Assembly (NCBI GenBank): GCA_027490255.1
Contig: JAIXYM010000099.1
Location: 1 to 49,159, forward strand
Direction of reading: 5' to 3'
Length of the DNA: 49,159 nucleotides
DNA from: Oxalobacteraceae bacterium
GTDB taxonomy: Bacteria; Pseudomonadota; Gammaproteobacteria; Burkholderiales; Burkholderiaceae_D
The notes below the pieces were generated by a model. The model saw only the letters and a program-made list of their open reading frames with translations. It ran no database searches and was not told the DNA's origin. This document shows positions 23,431 to 31,757 of this stretch, in pieces; the stretch's first letter is position 1, and each line of letters opens with the position of its first letter. Made by a program: the position numbers and the translations under genes.

Positions 23431-25632
23431 ATGAAAAAAATAATCTGCTTTTGGATGTGTCTGCTGGCTCTTTGTAATTACTCGAATGTACTGGCCTTCA
23501 GTGATCTTCCAGCTTTGGAAGTTAATAATGAGACACCCGTCATCTTCAGCGACAAGTTGAACGTCCGAGTACTAGAATCGACGGGTGATCAGCAAGATAT
23601 TTCTCGAATCATCGCCTCTTCGGCGGCGTTCAAGCGGCCTACGGATATTCAGCAAATCAAATCTGGTCATCGCTATTGGGTGGCGCAAAAGTTCAGTAGC
23701 CGTCTGTCGGAAGCGCTGGTTCTGCGAATCGATCCCTCGGGCTGGGGAAACATACATGGTTATGTGATACGTGCCGATGGCCGTGTCGAGTCGTTAAAAA
23801 CTTCGGGTGTTTTTCATGCTGCGTATAACCGGCTGACAGATACAAATCCATTTGCTTCAGGATCAAGAAAAACAGACAGCCAGTTCACTCGCTTCACCCT
23901 GCACGCGAATGAAGAATTGCTGGTCCTCACAGAATTACGTGCAAATAGCAATCTACGTCCTGGGAGCTTTAGCCTCAACTTCTACGATGAACTGAAATTT
24001 TCCGAAGCGCGGCGCTTCGGTCTCTATCTTGAGGGAGTGCTGCTGGGCATCTTGTTTGCACTCGCCGTATTCGGATCATTTTCGGCAGCGAAAAACAAGG
24101 ATGGCGCGAGCTTTGCCTACAGCATCTGGATCGTGGTTGCTTTCTGCCAGATCTTGAGCAATTCCATGCCTGAGGGTCCACGGCTATCCGAATTTGTATT
24201 CGATGTTGAGGGTCTCACCTTTGGACATCAGAGTGTGTACTGGCCCTTGTTTGTCAGTTTTGGTTATTTGCAAGCTATCTGTTACGCATTTTTTGCGGCA
24301 TCTTTTCTCAATGTCCGCGAGCATTTCCCGATGGTGTACAAAGCGGTGTTTCTGTATGTCGCTATCTATTCAGGACATTATCTTTTCACCTCGTTTGTGC
24401 CCCACGATGTCCCTGCAAAAATCCTCTGGTTGCCGCTGGGCATCATTACCTTATTGCTGCTGATTTCCTTTTATACCGTTGCATTCATTCGTTACCGTCA
24501 GGGCTTGAAGATTGCCAAGTTTTTTATGTATGCAATCGTACCTTATCTGACCTTTCGTTCGATTTTCATTTTGGGACTGGCCGGTGTGCCTTCGCCTTTC
24601 TCATTGCTCGAGCCTTCGGGTTTTGGGCTGCTGATGCAAAATTCCAATACTGCGCAGTCCATCGGCTTGTGCTGCGAAGCGCTGATTATGGCATTGGCTG
24701 TGGTCAGTCGTACTCGCTGGTTACAGGAACAGCTGGCGGATAATCTGATGGCGCAACAGGAATTGGTCGAGGATCAGAATCGCAAACTCGAAGCCACCGT
24801 TGCCGAGCGCACTGCAGAACTCGCGGCCCAGCACAAGGAGCTGGATGAGGCGCATCAGATGCTGGTGGGTTCAGTGAATTATGCCAGCCGTCTACAGCGC
24901 GGACAGTTGCCGCGTGCCTTGCGACTGGAAGGAAGATTTTCCTCCTTCGATGTCATCTGGGAGCCGCGAGACACCATCGGCGGTGATTTGTGGTGGGTCT
25001 CTTCATCGAAGCACGATGGCCCTTTTGTACTGGCTGTGGCCGACTGTACGGGGCATGGCGTGCCGGGCGCGATGCTGTCACTGCTAGTGAGCAATTCGTT
25101 CGAGCGTATTTACGCAACTGATACTGATCACGATCCAGTCGCTGCTTTGCAATTACTCGATCACTATGTGCGTACTGGTCTGAATCAGGACCGCCCTGAT
25201 AGTGAAAGTGATGATGGTTGCGATGCTTGTATTCTCCGTATCGATCCCGAGCGTCGGCGTTTGGAGTATGCCGGTGCAAAGCTGGAATTGTGGCAATTGA
25301 AAATCTCGGGTGAAGTACTGCGGCATCCAGCGGCTCGGATCAGTCTGGGTTATTCGCAACTTCTGACCGAAAATGATCGGCCAGAACTTCAAGTCATCGA
25401 TTACGATAAAGATGACACCTTCGTGATAGTCACTGATGGATTCACCGACCAAATCGGCGGACCCAATGATCGTCGGGTCAGTTACGGCTATCGCCGACTG
25501 CAAGCGGTACTCACCAGTAAGGCATCTGCGCCTGTCGCCGAAATTGCAAAGGCAATGAAAGCAGATTTCGATGCTTGGCAAGGCAATAATCTGCGGCGCG
25601 ATGATGTGACAGCTGTCGTATTTCGTTTGTGA
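23431..25632 (+). CDS. 7TM-DISM receptor with SpoIIE/PP2C-type phosphatase output domain
   Basis: The 733-residue product has a signal peptide (about 1-22), a periplasmic 7TMR-DISM extracellular domain (about 25-180), seven membrane helices (about 195-420), a coiled coil (about 440-485) and a SpoIIE phosphatase domain (about 490-733). Metal-binding segments are present: TIGGDLWW (near 516), VADCTGHGVPGAM (near 535), VTDGFTD (near 667) and RRDDVTAV (near 723). Such proteins sense an extracellular ligand and dephosphorylate a Ser/Thr target, commonly a STAS anti-anti-sigma factor. No STAS or anti-sigma gene is in the window, so the partner is unknown. GGAGGAG lies ahead of the ATG. Confidence 0.88.
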   Translation: MKKIICFWMCLLALCNYSNVLAFSDLPALEVNNETPVIFSDKLNVRVLESTGDQQDISRIIASSAAFKRPTDIQQIKSGHRYWVAQKFSSRLSEALVLRIDPSGWGNIHGYVIRADGRVESLKTSGVFHAAYNRLTDTNPFASGSRKTDSQFTRFTLHANEELLVLTELRANSNLRPGSFSLNFYDELKFSEARRFGLYLEGVLLGILFALAVFGSFSAAKNKDGASFAYSIWIVVAFCQILSNSMPEGPRLSEFVFDVEGLTFGHQSVYWPLFVSFGYLQAICYAFFAASFLNVREHFPMVYKAVFLYVAIYSGHYLFTSFVPHDVPAKILWLPLGIITLLLLISFYTVAFIRYRQGLKIAKFFMYAIVPYLTFRSIFILGLAGVPSPFSLLEPSGFGLLMQNSNTAQSIGLCCEALIMALAVVSRTRWLQEQLADNLMAQQELVEDQNRKLEATVAERTAELAAQHKELDEAHQMLVGSVNYASRLQRGQLPRALRLEGRFSSFDVIWEPRDTIGGDLWWVSSSKHDGPFVLAVADCTGHGVPGAMLSLLVSNSFERIYATDTDHDPVAALQLLDHYVRTGLNQDRPDSESDDGCDACILRIDPERRRLEYAGAKLELWQLKISGEVLRHPAARISLGYSQLLTENDRPELQVIDYDKDDTFVIVTDGFTDQIGGPNDRRVSYGYRRLQAVLTSKASAPVAEIAKAMKADFDAWQGNNLRRDDVTAVVFRL

Positions 25633-25633
25633 T

Positions 25634-26875
25634 TCAGTTCAAACGAACGCGCCGCCATCCGCCTATGCGCCAGTAGAGCCAGCCTGCGATCGAAAGATTG
25701 AGCAGATTCCAGGCGACGCCATTGATGAATGCGGCTTGGTAGGAGCCAGTCAGATCAAATACTTTGCCTGACATCCATCCGCCCAGTGCCATACCGAATA
25801 GTGTTGCAGTGATCACGGACCCAACGCGGGCACCGGCCTCAGCCGGAGGAAAGTGCTCGCGCACAATGATCGCGTAGGACGGCACGATCCCGCCTTGAAA
25901 CAGGCCGAACATAATTGAAATCACATACAGTGACATCAGGCCATCGAAGGGAATGAACAAGAGCAGCGCGATACCTTGCAAGGCCGAGCCGAGCAGCAGC
26001 GTCCGTATCCCGCCAATACGATCGCAGATGAGTCCGGAGACGAGTCGACTGGCGATCCCGAAGCCCAGCATCAGCGACAGCATCTGCGCACCGCGCGCCG
26101 CACCGAAACCCAGATCACTGCAATAGGCAACGATGTGTACCTGCGGCATGGACATGGCCACGCAGCAGGCCATGCCCGCGATGCAGAGCAACACCTGCGC
26201 TTGCGTCAGGCTCAGGCCAAACGGTCGGTCTGAGGTAAATGCTGAGATCGGATTTTCTGCTGCTGCATCCACCAGTGGCGGTCGTGCTTTCATGCGCAGC
26301 GCAAGCAGAATAATACCCACGCCACAAAAGCAGCCGAGTGTGAGATAGCTGGTGCGCCAGCCAACGTGGTCTATGCCCCACTGCATGGCGACGGGCCATA
26401 CGGTACCTGCGACATAGTTGCCGCTGGCGCAAACAGCCACTGCGATACCACGACGTTTTTTCCACCATAGCGCGGTGTCGGCCAGCAGAGGAACGAACGT
26501 CGCGGAGCAACCCATCACGCCGAGCAGTGCATGGGCGAGCGTTAGACTTATCAGACCCGGTGACTGGCTGGCCCACAAAAAGCCGGCCAGATTGCCCAGG
26601 CCGCCAATGATGAGTACACGGTAAACGCCGAAGCGATCCGCTAGTTTTCCCATGAGCAGGCTGCCGATGCCGAACGCAATCATCAGTGCGGTGTAGGGCA
26701 GTGATGCACCCGCGCGATCGCTACCGAATTCGCCTTGTGCGACCGGCAGAATCACGACCACGACATACATGGCCGCGCTGCCAAGGGTCACCAAGGCCAG
26801 CGCATTGATGAGGCGCCAGAATGCGTAACGCGAGTCGATCAGATCAGGGCTGACGGGAAGGCTGGGACTGGACAT
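25634..26875 (-). CDS. MFS transporter
   Basis: This 413-residue protein has 12 predicted membrane helices and the MFS signature after helix 2 (GKLADRFGVYRV). The second half has a matching loop (SGLICDRIGG). Features such as GNYVAGTVWP in helix 5 resemble the monocarboxylate/oxalate-formate type MFS group, but the substrate cannot be told. An ATG seven codons upstream (26893) is an alternative start. Its stop abuts that of the SpoIIE-type gene, so the two converge with a single base between them. Confidence 0.82.
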   Translation of the reverse strand: MSSPSLPVSPDLIDSRYAFWRLINALALVTLGSAAMYVVVVILPVAQGEFGSDRAGASLPYTALMIAFGIGSLLMGKLADRFGVYRVLIIGGLGNLAGFLWASQSPGLISLTLAHALLGVMGCSATFVPLLADTALWWKKRRGIAVAVCASGNYVAGTVWPVAMQWGIDHVGWRTSYLTLGCFCGVGIILLALRMKARPPLVDAAAENPISAFTSDRPFGLSLTQAQVLLCIAGMACCVAMSMPQVHIVAYCSDLGFGAARGAQMLSLMLGFGIASRLVSGLICDRIGGIRTLLLGSALQGIALLLFIPFDGLMSLYVISIMFGLFQGGIVPSYAIIVREHFPPAEAGARVGSVITATLFGMALGGWMSGKVFDLTGSYQAAFINGVAWNLLNLSIAGWLYWRIGGWRRVRLN

Positions 26876-27006
26876 GGGGCAGCAGGTTAGCATGCGTTAT
26901 GCAACTGACCTTAGGAAAGTGCGTCTGCTGTCGATAAGTAGTGGTTAGGGCGGGCATTTCCAGAGCCCTGCAGTCAAAATTTAACGATGTTATCGAAGAG
27001 GAAATC

Positions 27007-27573
27007 ATGACGATCCGTTCTCCGCTCATCGACAAAGCGAAAGCTTTCCGGGCCGGGAAGTCAGCGCTCGCCACGTCTCAGGCTGAGGTGGGTACGGCTT
27101 GTGTCGCCAATGCTGAAGATCTCGTGCGTGTTCTATCTGAAGAGGCGGGTGAGACCGATACGTTTTTGCTGGCGAGTGCGATATTGCATGACATTCTTCA
27201 GACCACGGATACCAAAGAGGCCGATTTGGTGAGCGTGTTTGGCAGTGAGATCGCCTTCGTCGTCGCCGAGGTAACGGATCACACCCGCTTTTCGCCAGTA
27301 ACGCGCAAGGCCTTGCGGATGCGCTCGGCCCCCTCTTTATCCCGCAAGGCCAAGCTGATCAAGCTGGCCGAGGTCATCGAAAGTGTGCGCACGCTCGCCA
27401 GTCCCACATCGCCCAAGGCCTGGTCAGATCAGCACAAGCTCGAATACTTCGATTGGGCAGAGCGTTTGGTTCAGGCGATGGGTAAGACCAATTCCACCTT
27501 GGAGGCGGTGGTTTCCGCTGAAATCGAAGGCGCCCGACTGAAGGTCGGGTCGCGTATGACTACCGTGGTTTAA
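27007..27573 (+). CDS. Degenerate HD-domain protein related to (p)ppGpp hydrolases (Mesh1/SpoT-like)
   Basis: The 188-residue protein follows the small alarmone hydrolase fold over its length. EEAGETDTFLLASAILHDIL (near 50-69), DLVSVFGSEIAFVVAEVTD and KAKLIKLAEVIESVRTL align with Mesh1 regions. Several active-site residues differ from Mesh1: the early metal His (in NHP) is absent, the Glu-Asp after the HD pair is replaced (HDILQTT), and the last Asp and Asn (KLADKLYN) are Glu and Ser. Only the central His-Asp is retained. Catalysis as a ppGpp hydrolase therefore looks unlikely. GAGGA before ATG 27007 decides the start. Confidence 0.7.
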   Translation: MTIRSPLIDKAKAFRAGKSALATSQAEVGTACVANAEDLVRVLSEEAGETDTFLLASAILHDILQTTDTKEADLVSVFGSEIAFVVAEVTDHTRFSPVTRKALRMRSAPSLSRKAKLIKLAEVIESVRTLASPTSPKAWSDQHKLEYFDWAERLVQAMGKTNSTLEAVVSAEIEGARLKVGSRMTTVV

Positions 27574-27590
27574 AAAATCAATCTGGGTTA

Positions 27591-28763
27591 TTAGTCCCGC
27601 GGCGCCTGCGCACCAAAACGCGTTGACCTGAACCATTTTTCAAAGACATCGGCCTGATCTTTGTAGCCGTTGAAATTCAGTGCATGAAACTCGGGTATGG
27701 TTTTCGTTGCTTGGGTATTGAGCCAGTTAATCAGATGAATTGAGCGACCGCTAGGGTCGATCTTTGGCAGGCGCTCTGGCGTGAAGGTCACCGGTACGAT
27801 ACGTACTGATTTGAATTTTCCGCTGGCATCAAACATCATCTCGGGGAAGGCTGAGACATTCGCCAGATTCTGCGCACTCAAACCACCTGCGCCAACAAAA
27901 TTACCAATCGAATGAAGCACGGGTACGCCATTGATACATTCTGCTGCGCGTACCAGATGTGGCCCGTGAGCGATCAACGCGCCTGCGCCGGCTTTGATCA
28001 TCGCAGCAGCAAATTTTCTAGCGTTACCACGCTGCTCGCCCAGAAAAACTTCATCGTTATTGGTGATCATTGCAAAGGCGTCACCTTCGCCACCGAGCTG
28101 ATAAAAAAGAATAACCAAGTCGCTCTTAGCGCGAACTTCGGTAACGAGTTTGGCTGTTGCCTCGATTTCCAGGACGTTGTTATACATCGGGTAATGTGCA
28201 AGCGCGATTACACCAATCTTGATGCCTTTGACGGGTCGAATAACGTAACTACCTTTGAGACCTGTGTGCTCAATGCCCACCGCGTTCAGATGTCGCTGCG
28301 TATCAGCGAAACCGGTTGGGCCGTAGTCCTGCGCGTGATTATTTGCGATCGACAAAATATGAAAATTCGCTTTTTTCAGAACTTGGGCGGTTTCGACAGG
28401 ATAGTGAAACGAGTAGGAACGGCCGGGTACATAAGGCTTGCGTGGCGTGTTGGCATCCGTGATGGGCCCTTCCAGATTGCCCAAGACCAGATCTGCCTTG
28501 CTCAGCAAAGGCATGAATTCTGTGAAGGCATTACGGTTAATTTGTGGATTTTCGGAGAACACGAGATCACCCATCGCAGCCAAACGTATATCGCTTGTTG
28601 TTGGATCGATTGGTGTGCTTGAGCAGTTCACAAATTTTGGCAAACTGTCTTCCATCGGAGTCTCTGCTTGCACAGCGGGCATCAAGCCCGTACCTAGCAT
28701 CAACAGGGAGGTGAGCAGCGTGTTGCGAAGATGGCGTGTTCGGAGGCGTGGATGTGAGTTCAT
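27591..28763 (-). CDS. CapA family protein (PGA_cap, metallophosphatase-like)
   Basis: This 390-residue secreted protein (signal peptide ending near VQAET) has the PGA_cap/CapA domain. LAAMGDLVFSEN, DLVLGNLEGPITD, LSIANNHAQDYG and ALIAHGPHLVRAAE hold the metal-binding Asp, Asn and His residues of the calcineurin-like fold. CapA/PgsA proteins take part in poly-gamma-glutamate export or release, but most family members in Gram-negative bacteria have no known role and no PgsB/C genes are here. The NlpC/P60 gene lies upstream on the same strand, 39 bases away, so the two may be co-transcribed. Confidence 0.83.
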   Translation of the reverse strand: MNSHPRLRTRHLRNTLLTSLLMLGTGLMPAVQAETPMEDSLPKFVNCSSTPIDPTTSDIRLAAMGDLVFSENPQINRNAFTEFMPLLSKADLVLGNLEGPITDANTPRKPYVPGRSYSFHYPVETAQVLKKANFHILSIANNHAQDYGPTGFADTQRHLNAVGIEHTGLKGSYVIRPVKGIKIGVIALAHYPMYNNVLEIEATAKLVTEVRAKSDLVILFYQLGGEGDAFAMITNNDEVFLGEQRGNARKFAAAMIKAGAGALIAHGPHLVRAAECINGVPVLHSIGNFVGAGGLSAQNLANVSAFPEMMFDASGKFKSVRIVPVTFTPERLPKIDPSGRSIHLINWLNTQATKTIPEFHALNFNGYKDQADVFEKWFRSTRFGAQAPRD

Positions 28764-28802
28764 GAAATCAATAAGCAAGTAAGAGAAAAAATTTTTAACG
28801 TA

Positions 28803-29390
28803 TCACTCAGTCAGTATACGCACCGCATAAGTGAATCGATGTCGATAATAAGCACTATCCATGCGGCTCACCATCACACGAGTGCCCGGCATAGGTGCAT
28901 GAATGAATTGAGAATCGTTGACATAAATACCAACGTGGGTGAACTTGCCACCACGCGTATTGAAAAAAACCAGATCGCCGGGTGCGAGTTCTTCCCGGCT
29001 GACGCGTGATCCCAGACGCGACATGTCCACGGGCATACGGGGCAGCTTGATGTTCAGCGTATGGCGAAAAATAAACTGCACAAAACCGCTGCAATCAAAA
29101 CCAGTCTGCGGTGATGTACCACCCCACCGATAAGGTATGCCCATATACTTGCTAGCTTCAGACACGATGCTCATACCCTGCAATAGCGTCTCGATCTGCG
29201 TTTCTGGAGATGCAGTGATCTCGGCACTGGTTCCAACAGTAGCCGGTGCTTTATTCGATGCCGGCGCGTCCAGAAGCGTATCGGCCGCCGCCTTTGTGGC
29301 TGACGTATCGACGGGCTCGGCCCATGCAAGGCTGACAGCTGCCAAAAGGCTGCCGGCAAGCGCGCTGCAGGTCTTCAGCGGGAATGACAT
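28803..29390 (-). CDS. Secreted NlpC/P60 (C40) peptidase
   Basis: The 195-residue product has a signal peptide (about 1-24, ending SLAWAEP), an Ala/Thr-rich linker and an NlpC/P60 domain (about 75-190). The catalytic Cys is in GFDCSGFV (Cys100), the His in THVGIYV (His152) and a third polar residue in FIHAPMPG (His164). Such enzymes cut D-Glu-containing bonds in peptidoglycan stems or gamma-linked polymers. It is probably in one operon with the downstream CapA-type gene, a pairing that would fit gamma-glutamyl polymer or stem-peptide processing, though this is inference. Confidence 0.87.
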   Translation of the reverse strand: MSFPLKTCSALAGSLLAAVSLAWAEPVDTSATKAAADTLLDAPASNKAPATVGTSAEITASPETQIETLLQGMSIVSEASKYMGIPYRWGGTSPQTGFDCSGFVQFIFRHTLNIKLPRMPVDMSRLGSRVSREELAPGDLVFFNTRGGKFTHVGIYVNDSQFIHAPMPGTRVMVSRMDSAYYRHRFTYAVRILTE

Positions 29391-29466
29391 TTTGGTAATG
29401 AAAAAAAAATCGAAAGCGAGCGTAGTCTAGCTCATGATATGAATGCAGTCAGATATTACTCACACC

Positions 29467-30123
29467 ATGAATCCGGATAAACCTTTGAAAATCGGTGCAG
29501 TGCTGCTTGCAGCGGGCGAGGGTTCGCGCATGGGTTCGGTGCCTAAATCGCTGCTGCGTCTGCAGGGAATACCCTTGCTTCACCGTCATTTGATGGCCCT
29601 GCGCGAAATATCCTTTGATGACATCGTTGTCGTCACCGGCTATCACCATGCACAGATCGAAGCGGCCATCAGCGATCAAGCGGTGCGATTTGTCAGAAAT
29701 ACGGAGCCTCAGCGCGGTCAGCAATCCTCGGTCCGTTTGGGGGTGGCTGCCTTGGCTGCTTTGGATACCGGGTTCGATGTGGTGATGGTGGTGCTGGCGG
29801 ATCAGCCATTGCTTGGTGTTCCCGAGCTTGCAGAGCTGATCAGCGCATTCGCACAACGTCCGACCGGTACGGGAGTACTTTATCCAGTGGTGCAGGGACA
29901 GCGTGGCAATCCTGTGGTGTTTTCAGACGAAGTGATCGCGATCATGCTTCGTAGTGGTGATGAGGCCGACTTCAGGCGCTATATCGATGAACATCCAGCA
30001 GTGGTGTATCGGTATGAAACGCCCAACGAACATTTCATTATTGATCTCGATAATGCAGAGGATATCGCGGCCTTTGAGCAGCGTACGGGTTGGGCGCTGA
30101 GCTGGTCAGACGGCGCTACATAA
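29467..30123 (+). CDS. MobA-like NTP transferase (molybdenum cofactor nucleotidyltransferase family)
   Basis: This 218-residue protein starts with KIGAVLLAAGEGSRMG, the nucleotide-binding loop of the family, followed by KSLLRLQGIPLL. MVVLADQPLLG carries the metal-binding Asp, and GQRGNPVVF is another family segment. It resembles MocA (CTP:molybdopterin cytidylyltransferase) and related enzymes more than MobA proper. Without an adjacent xanthine dehydrogenase-type molybdoenzyme its acceptor is uncertain. An upstream ATG at 29443 would add eight residues. It overlaps the convergent repeat-protein gene by 8 bases. Confidence 0.78.
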   Translation: MNPDKPLKIGAVLLAAGEGSRMGSVPKSLLRLQGIPLLHRHLMALREISFDDIVVVTGYHHAQIEAAISDQAVRFVRNTEPQRGQQSSVRLGVAALAALDTGFDVVMVVLADQPLLGVPELAELISAFAQRPTGTGVLYPVVQGQRGNPVVFSDEVIAIMLRSGDEADFRRYIDEHPAVVYRYETPNEHFIIDLDNAEDIAAFEQRTGWALSWSDGAT

Positions 30124-30514
30124 AAAAATAAAAACAAATGATGATCTGCATGCGACGCAGTCCGTCAGTGCGACCGATCTGCCGCCCAGAGGCATCATAG
30201 ATACGCTCACCATCAATACGTCCCATGGCGCTGCCCGAGCCGCTGTACAGACGCTCACCATCAATGCGCCCGATTTGCCGTCCCGAGCCATCGTAAACGC
30301 GATCACCGTCGATACGCCCAAGCTGCCTGCCAGAACCATCATAAATCTGCATGCCGTCCTGACGGCCGACTTGGCGGCCCGAGCCATCGTAGTACCGATC
30401 ACCATCAACACGACCGATTTGTCGGCCACTGCCGTCATAGAGCCGTTGTGCCATGGCTAACTGTGTTCCTGCTATGGCACATAGCAACAACAGCATGGTC
30501 AGATATCTCATCAT
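30116..30514 (-). CDS. Secreted protein of six 16-residue YDGSGRQIGR-type repeats
   Basis: The 132-residue product has a signal peptide (about 1-22, ending LAMAQ). Six contiguous 16-residue repeats follow (residues 23-118), each with a core like YDGSGRQIGRIDG, then a short hydrophobic tail (MQIIICFYFF). Short tandem repeats of this kind are found in small periplasmic or surface proteins of many Proteobacteria, predicted to form a closed beta structure (the name beta-flower is in use). Function is unknown. Repeat 5 is the most diverged. GAGGGAAG lies ahead of the first ATG. The gene converges on the MobA-like gene with an 8-base overlap. Confidence 0.75.
   Translation of the reverse strand: MMRYLTMLLLLCAIAGTQLAMAQRLYDGSGRQIGRVDGDRYYDGSGRQVGRQDGMQIYDGSGRQLGRIDGDRVYDGSGRQIGRIDGERLYSGSGSAMGRIDGERIYDASGRQIGRTDGLRRMQIIICFYFFM
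30161..30448 (-). repeat. Six 48-bp in-frame tandem repeats
   Basis: These are the DNA units behind the repeat protein. Units are contiguous, without spacers, and differ by scattered substitutions, so they are coding repeats and not a CRISPR array. Copy number may vary between strains by unequal exchange. Confidence 0.85.
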
Positions 30515-30529
30515 GGTTTCTTCCCTCGG

Positions 30530-31012
30530 CTACTTGAGAACCCAGCCAGCGAATGCGGCACTGCCTTGGGCTTCGTAATCTGCTCTGACATTTTGCGGGA
30601 TGACTTTGGGAATCACGGGGACATAACTGTAGTTCTCACCCTGAACGAGAAATCCTTCTCCCCAGGCGCCGCACAAGACGGTTTCTTCGATGATGTAGGC
30701 GCGTCGATTTGCGTAGGTGTCTCGTAGTTCTTTCAGAATCAGGTCGCGCCGACGATGGGCCTCATCCAGCGTTGCGCCGTCTTTTTTGTCACGATATTCT
30801 TTGACGAACAACTCGGAAAAAATAGTTTCCGCAGTCTTGAATCGGGTCTGATATTTTGGATCATTCGCAGCGGTTTCTGCGAGTACCGAGAAAATCGCTG
30901 CACAACGAACCGACTGCGTGGCGATTCTGGATTCTTGCCCGTGACTGCTGGTAAAAAAAAGAGATAAGGCGATACCTGCCACCATCCGGAATGAAATTCT
31001 CAATCCTTTCAT
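30530..31012 (-). CDS. Secreted protein of unknown function
   Basis: The 160-residue product has a signal peptide (about 1-26, ending SSHGQE) and a mostly helical, charged mature part. It includes two Cys (RCAAIF and VLCGAWGEG) that could form a disulphide. I do not recognise the family. ATG at 31012 was preferred to an ATG 11 codons upstream because a signal peptide then starts at once and GGGAG is about 12 bases away. It lies just upstream of the repeat-protein gene on the same strand (15-base gap), so the two are likely co-transcribed. Confidence 0.65.
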   Translation of the reverse strand: MKGLRISFRMVAGIALSLFFTSSHGQESRIATQSVRCAAIFSVLAETAANDPKYQTRFKTAETIFSELFVKEYRDKKDGATLDEAHRRRDLILKELRDTYANRRAYIIEETVLCGAWGEGFLVQGENYSYVPVIPKVIPQNVRADYEAQGSAAFAGWVLK

Positions 31013-31186
31013 TTTGTCTTTTCTCCCTAAGCCCGGCACGATCATGCAGATGCACGAATGGTATAAATTATCTCACGGGCTCTGCCACGGTTGGGCAGAG
31101 TGGAGCCGTGACTTTTTTGTAGGCCGTAGGCGATGATGTGTAAGATAAGTGTGGAAATAAGTAATCAATGACTTGTTAAAAAGAGA

Positions 31187-31438
31187 ATGCAAGAGGTCAC
31201 TATGGAAGATTCTCGCGGAGCGGATCAGACACCGGCTGAAGTCAAGGAAGGGCTGGAGGCATTAAAGGCCGTGCAATCCTCGGCAGCGCCCCCCAATAAC
31301 GATCCCGAGGCGATCGACGAGCGCTTGCAGAAGGCCAGAGCGAGCCAGAGGGAATTCATTATTCGCTTGTACGTCACTAGCGCTGTCGTGATCGCTCTGC
31401 TCAGCTTTGCGATTTATCTGACCATAAAGCTCAGCTGA
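31187..31438 (+). CDS. Small membrane protein of unknown function
   Basis: This 83-residue protein (78 from a second ATG at 31202) has a hydrophilic, charged N-terminal half (about 1-55) and one C-terminal membrane helix (about 58-80), the layout of a tail-anchored protein. No family is recognised. Its 3' end overlaps the convergent soxZ gene by 8 bases. Confidence 0.6.
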   Translation: MQEVTMEDSRGADQTPAEVKEGLEALKAVQSSAAPPNNDPEAIDERLQKARASQREFIIRLYVTSAVVIALLSFAIYLTIKLS

Positions 31439-31742
31439 TTGCGGCCTTGTCGGTGCGTGTGTCACCGCGATTGTCTTTCCAGGTCACTTCCAGCACGTCG
31501 CCTTTTGCGCCGTCTTTGAAGCTGAACTGTAGGAAAGGATTTTCCGAAATAGCCATACCCAAATAGGCATCGAAGACGAGCTTATTTTTGCACTTTACTT
31601 CCAGTGTCTCGATGAAATGGGCCGGGATTTTCTTGCCATTTTCATCTTTACGCAATCCGGACTCCATCGGATGACGAATCATCAGCTTGACCTCGATGAG
31701 ATCCTTGACTTGTACGGCTCTGATGCGCATGGGTTCACTCAT
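31431..31742 (-). CDS. soxZ: Thiosulfate oxidation carrier subunit SoxZ
   Basis: The 103-residue protein matches SoxZ: MRIRAVQVKDLIEVKLMIRHPMESG at the N-terminus (a span with few substitutions in the family), KKIPAHFI, and NPFLQFSFKDGAKGD late in the chain. SoxZ is the immunoglobulin-fold partner of SoxY, the periplasmic carrier of covalently bound sulfur intermediates in thiosulfate oxidation. There is no signal peptide, as usual for SoxZ, which is exported bound to SoxY. It starts 15 bases after the soxY stop. Confidence 0.92.
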   Translation of the reverse strand: MSEPMRIRAVQVKDLIEVKLMIRHPMESGLRKDENGKKIPAHFIETLEVKCKNKLVFDAYLGMAISENPFLQFSFKDGAKGDVLEVTWKDNRGDTRTDKAAIS

Positions 31743-31757
31743 GATGGGCTCCTGATA

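Noticed and set aside
30161..30448. Regular 48-bp repeats that could look like a CRISPR array
   Set aside because: Units are contiguous with no unique spacers and keep a coding frame with a signal peptide ahead of it.
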